Shown one piece after another: positions 5,904 through 6,248 of a DNA stretch of 6,248 nucleotides; within the stretch, counting starts at the first letter, position 1; the number at the start of each line of letters is the position of its first letter. The DNA is taken from NCBI GenBank assembly GCA_016295375.1, contig JAEDLI010000122.1, positions 1-6,248 of the forward strand, given 5' to 3'. Position numbers and translations under genes: made by a program. The notes below the pieces were generated by a model. The model did no database searches. It saw only the letters and a program-made list of their open reading frames with translations, and was not told the origin of the DNA. This DNA is from Fibrobacter sp. GTDB lineage: Bacteria > Fibrobacterota > Fibrobacteria > Fibrobacterales > Fibrobacteraceae.

Positions 5904-5925
5904 TCGCACATTGCGACAAAGTCGC
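5904..5925. other. Overlapping, mutually exclusive short inverted repeats
   Basis: TCGCA (5904-5908) pairs with TGCGA (5912-5916), and GCGAC (5913-5917) pairs with GTCGC (5921-5925). The two 5-bp stems share 5913-5916, so they could not form together. They lie between the ABC ATPase gene and the GH9 gene. Short stems of this kind can arise by chance, and no function is claimed. Confidence 0.25.
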
Positions 5926-5935
5926 GCTCATCTCT

Positions 5936-5970
5936 CTAGATTCTAACCCCTAGATCCTAGCCCCTAAATC
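5936..5970. repeat. Five-unit CTA-heptamer array overlapping the ftsE-like stop codon
   Basis: Five consecutive 7-base units each begin with CTA (at 5936, 5943, 5950, 5957 and 5964). They alternate between CTAGATT/CTAGATC and CTAACCC/CTAGCCC, giving a 14-base higher period, and the last unit is CTAAATC. The first three bases of the last unit are the reverse complement of the TAG stop of the ABC ATPase gene. Length (35 bp), unit size and unit number match the array before hisC, and CTAACCC differs by one base from a rotation of AACCACT (CTAACCA). Confidence 0.6.
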
Positions 5971-6248
5971 ATATCCCTGTTCAGGAGTTCACCGTGGTCA
6001 AGAACCAGGCGGCGGAAAGGGCTGTTCAGGTAGAAGTCGGGGTTGTGGGTCGCCATCACCACGGTGGTGCCGCGGGCGTTGATTTCTTTGAAAATGCGGA
6101 ACACGTCTTCGGCGTTTGCCGGGTCCAAGTTTCCGGTGGGTTCGTCGGCCAGAAGCAGGTAGGGGTTGTGGACCATGGCGCGGGCGATGGCCACACGCTG
6201 CTGCTCACCGCCCGAAAGGGTGTAAGGCATGGCGAATCGTTTCTGGCT
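5964..6248 (-). CDS. ftsE: FtsE-like ABC transporter ATP-binding protein, N-terminal part beyond window
   Basis: C-terminal 94 residues of an ABC ATPase; the reading frame stays open through the window edge at 6248, so the Walker A half is not visible. Visible in order are the signature motif LSGGEQQRVAIARA, the Walker B stretch YLLLADEP, the D-loop in TGNLD, and the H-switch in VVMATHNPDF. The wording of these motifs and the very short tail after the H-switch fit FtsE, the ATPase that with FtsX controls cell-wall hydrolases at the division site. LolD or MacB-type ATPases have similar motifs and cannot be excluded without the N-terminus. An in-frame Met just before PYTLSGG is not the real start, because it would leave out the nucleotide-binding half. 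No FtsX-like gene follows on the same strand; a non-coding stretch and the GH9 gene do. Confidence 0.72.
   Translation of the reverse strand, partial: SQKRFAMPYTLSGGEQQRVAIARAMVHNPYLLLADEPTGNLDPANAEDVFRIFKEINARGTTVVMATHNPDFYLNSPFRRLVLDHGELLNRDMI

Overview
The window looks like a chromosomal segment of Fibrobacter (rumen or gut cellulolytic Fibrobacterota, F. succinogenes-like). This is inferred from three things: a lipoprotein with the Asp/Glu-plus-Ser linker typical of that genus, a GH9 cellulase-family gene, and short dispersed GTCATTC-type repeats between and inside genes. Shine-Dalgarno sequences are weak or absent at most starts. No tRNA, rRNA, CRISPR array, insertion sequence or phage gene was seen.

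Layout. Positions 1-1312 hold a two-gene plus-strand unit: the 3' part of a VUT/YhhQ-family membrane transporter, and a short-chain dehydrogenase/reductase whose ATG overlaps the transporter stop. Converging on it with a 2-base spacer is a minus-strand lipoprotein gene (1315-1848). Its mature domain is a barnase-type ribonuclease with every barnase catalytic residue in place. Positions 1849-2061 are non-coding and hold nested copies of a dispersed repeat, then a 35-bp array of five heptamers that ends exactly at the hisC start codon. hisC (2062-3171) is followed by a 73-bp double-hairpin palindromic repeat (3184-3256). The repeat stops 7 bases before an RsuA/RluB-family pseudouridine synthase gene (3264-4055). 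That gene carries an in-frame insertion (about residues 145-159) made from another dispersed-repeat copy.

Converging on it is a minus-strand GH9 enzyme (4074-5756). It has an N-terminal Ig-like domain and no signal peptide, so it is probably an intracellular cellodextrin-cleaving enzyme rather than a secreted cellulase. Positions 5757-5963 are non-coding and hold a possible minus-strand terminator, overlapping short inverted repeats and a second five-heptamer array. The array overlaps the stop codon of an FtsE-like ABC ATPase gene (5964-6248, minus), which runs off the right edge.

Most genes here are functionally unrelated housekeeping or accessory genes; only the transporter/reductase pair looks like an operon. 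The most notable signals are the lipid-anchored barnase homologue with no linked barstar, the repeat-derived peptide inside the pseudouridine synthase, and the paired heptamer arrays at gene boundaries.
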